Shown here piece after piece: positions 63,073 to 64,000 of a DNA stretch of 64,000 nt. Location of the stretch: positions 310,001 through 374,000 of the forward strand of contig OZ024940.1 of the NCBI GenBank assembly GCA_964017235.1, in the 5' to 3' direction. The notes below the pieces were generated by a model that had not been told where the DNA came from, made no database searches, and was given only the letters and a program-made list of their open reading frames with translations. Origin of the DNA: Sabellastarte sp. h YS-2021. Taxonomy: Eukaryota > Annelida > Polychaeta > Sabellida > Sabellidae. The position numbers were made by a program, and so were the translations under genes. Numbering within the stretch: the first letter of the stretch is position 1; every line of letters begins with the position of its first letter.

Positions 63073-63859
63073 TCAATGGGAAATACTGTTTCTGCTCATA
63101 TCTGCCGATTTAAGGTCTTTAGACCCTACCCTGTTATATTGTATAGACTCAGACTGGACCCCTCTATCTATTGGTGGAAAAAAATTGGTGTCCCTCGGCA
63201 CGTCCAAATTTGGCGTACTCGGTGGTAAGGCAACTGTACTAGTGTGTATGCATGACAAATTCCCCATTTAAAATCAATGGGAAATACTGTTTCTGCTCAT
63301 ATCTGCCAACTTAAGCTCTTTAGACCCTACCCTGTTATATTGTATAGACTCAGACTGGACCCCTATATCTATTAGTGGAAAAAAATTGGTGTCCTTCGGA
63401 ACGACCAAATTTGGCAGACTCGGTGGTAAGGCATCTACACATGTATGACAAATTCCCCATTTAAAATCAATGGGAAATACTGTTTCTGCTCATATCTCCC
63501 GATTTATGGTCTTTAGACCCTACCCTGTTATATTGTATAGACTCAGACTGGACCCCTCTATCTATTGGTGGAAAAAAATTGGTGTCCCTCGGAACGACCA
63601 AATTTGGCGTACTCGGTGGTACGGCATCTACACATGTATGACAAATTCCCCATTTAAAATCAATGGGAAATACTGTTTCTGCTCATATCTGCCGATTTAA
63701 GGTCTTTAGACCCTACCCTGTTATATTGTATAGACTCAGACTGGACCCCTCTATCTATTGGTGGAAAAAATTGGTGTCCCTCGGAACGACCAAATTTGGC
63801 ATACTCGTTTTTAAGGCAACTGTACTAGTGTGTTTGCATGACAAATTCCCCATTTAAAA
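63073..63859 (+). repeat. Right-end block L-S-S-l
   Basis: 63073-63659 resembles 61104-61690 and 55216-55802 ('ggcacgtcc'; 'caacttaagctc' with 'attagtgg'; 'tcccgatttatgg'). It then joins an l monomer at 63660 with 'actcgtttttaagg', as at 35854/36047. Private variants are 'gtccttcggaacg' near 63394 and 'ggtacggcatc' near 63619. Confidence 0.86.
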
Positions 63860-64000
63860 TCAATGGGAAATACTGTTTCTGCTCATATCTGCCAACTTAA
63901 TGTCTTTAGACCCTACCCTGTTATATTGTATAGACTCAGACTGGACCCCTCTATCTATTGGTGGAAAAAAATTGGTGTCCCTCGGAACGACCAAATTTGG
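63860..64000 (+). repeat. Partial monomer at right edge
   Basis: The last 141 bp are the 5' part of a monomer with the 'caacttaatgtc' box and a 7-A tract, cut off by the window end just before the L/S cassette. The box follows a 200-bp monomer with 'actcgtttttaagg', as it does at 29572, 33115, 36247, 53071 and 58959. The array continues rightward. Confidence 0.95.

Larger units (their letters stand above)
1..64000 (+). repeat. Satellite DNA array, 192-201 bp monomers, whole window
   Basis: Seen directly: 'tcaatggg' recurs every 192, 193, 200 or 201 bp from 124 to 63860 with no gap, giving 325 complete monomers, all in the same orientation. Landmarks in each unit are the junction 'tttaaaatcaatggg', a box near monomer positions 31-40 ('gccgattta' and variants), 'agaccctaccctg', 'agactcagactgg', 'tattggtgg' followed by an A6-A7 tract, 'ttggtgtccctcgg', 'ccaaatttgg', and a 3' cassette that is either short (S) or long (L). 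The S consensus has 80 G+C in 193 bp. Known: tandem satellites of about nucleosome-repeat length are typical of eukaryotic heterochromatin. Inferred: centromeric or pericentromeric placement is plausible but unproven. The family is not one I recognise. No unique sequence, transposon or RNA gene interrupts it. Confidence 0.98.

Noticed and set aside
1-64000. CRISPR array
   Set aside because: Units of 192-201 bp are alike along their whole length, with no short direct repeat alternating with unique spacers and no cas genes.
1-64000. CENP-B box
   Set aside because: I looked for the core TTCG-N4-A-N2-CGGG on both strands of the consensus and of the 'cttcggaatgacc' variant; none fits. This does not exclude a centromeric role.
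1-64000. Transposon or retroelement insertion
   Set aside because: The exact length tiling leaves no room for inserted sequence. No terminal repeats, target-site duplications or element proteins are visible.
1-64000. Inverted segments within the array
   Set aside because: Every 'tcaatggg' junction, A-tract and cassette faces the same way; I found no monomer in reverse orientation.

Overview
The window is one uninterrupted tandem satellite array. Starting each unit at the recurring 'tcaatggg', positions 124 to 63859 are tiled exactly by 325 complete head-to-tail monomers, with a partial monomer at each edge (1-123 and 63860-64000). Only four lengths occur: 153 of 193 bp (called S), 119 of 201 bp (L), 39 of 192 bp (s) and 14 of 200 bp (l). 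These sum to exactly 63,736 bp, so no transposon, gene, RNA gene or unique spacer is inserted. L and S differ by an 8-bp cassette near the 3' end. The 192/200 forms are 193/201 forms with a 6-A instead of a 7-A tract; one 192 arose instead from a separate 1-bp loss. All copies face the same way.

The S consensus is about 41% G+C by hand count, with five CpG sites that repeatedly show transition variants. A near-nucleosomal unit repeated for more than 64 kb points to eukaryotic heterochromatin, perhaps centromeric or pericentromeric. I do not recognise the family and cannot name the organism.

Shared rare variants reveal superimposed larger duplications. From left to right: a 3.5-3.7 kb offset pair (about 1.3-4.2 and 4.8-8.0 kb); a 2,162-bp tandem pair of 11 monomers (8.6-12.8 kb); a 4.77-kb block repeated 7,448 bp away (12.56-17.32 and 20.01-24.77 kb) with a 2,154-bp tandem copy between; a variant-rich stretch (24.8-29.4 kb); a 3,543-bp offset block (29.4 and 32.9 kb) with a partial third copy at 37.2 kb; a 1,367-bp tandem pair (38.3-41.1 kb) with a related block at 46.8-48.2 kb; a six-monomer 1,172-bp unit present three times (41.5-46.4 kb); a run of seven S monomers (48.2-49.5 kb); and a 30-monomer, 5,888-bp unit present twice in tandem (51.3-63.1 kb), indistinguishable at every marker I compared. 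The pattern fits repeated unequal crossover or conversion with breakpoints inside monomers.

Short antisense reading frames of 61 or 64 codons recur in most L and s monomers. They follow from monomer lengths divisible by three, end in the same stop in each copy, and are not annotated as genes. No coding sequence is supported anywhere in the window.
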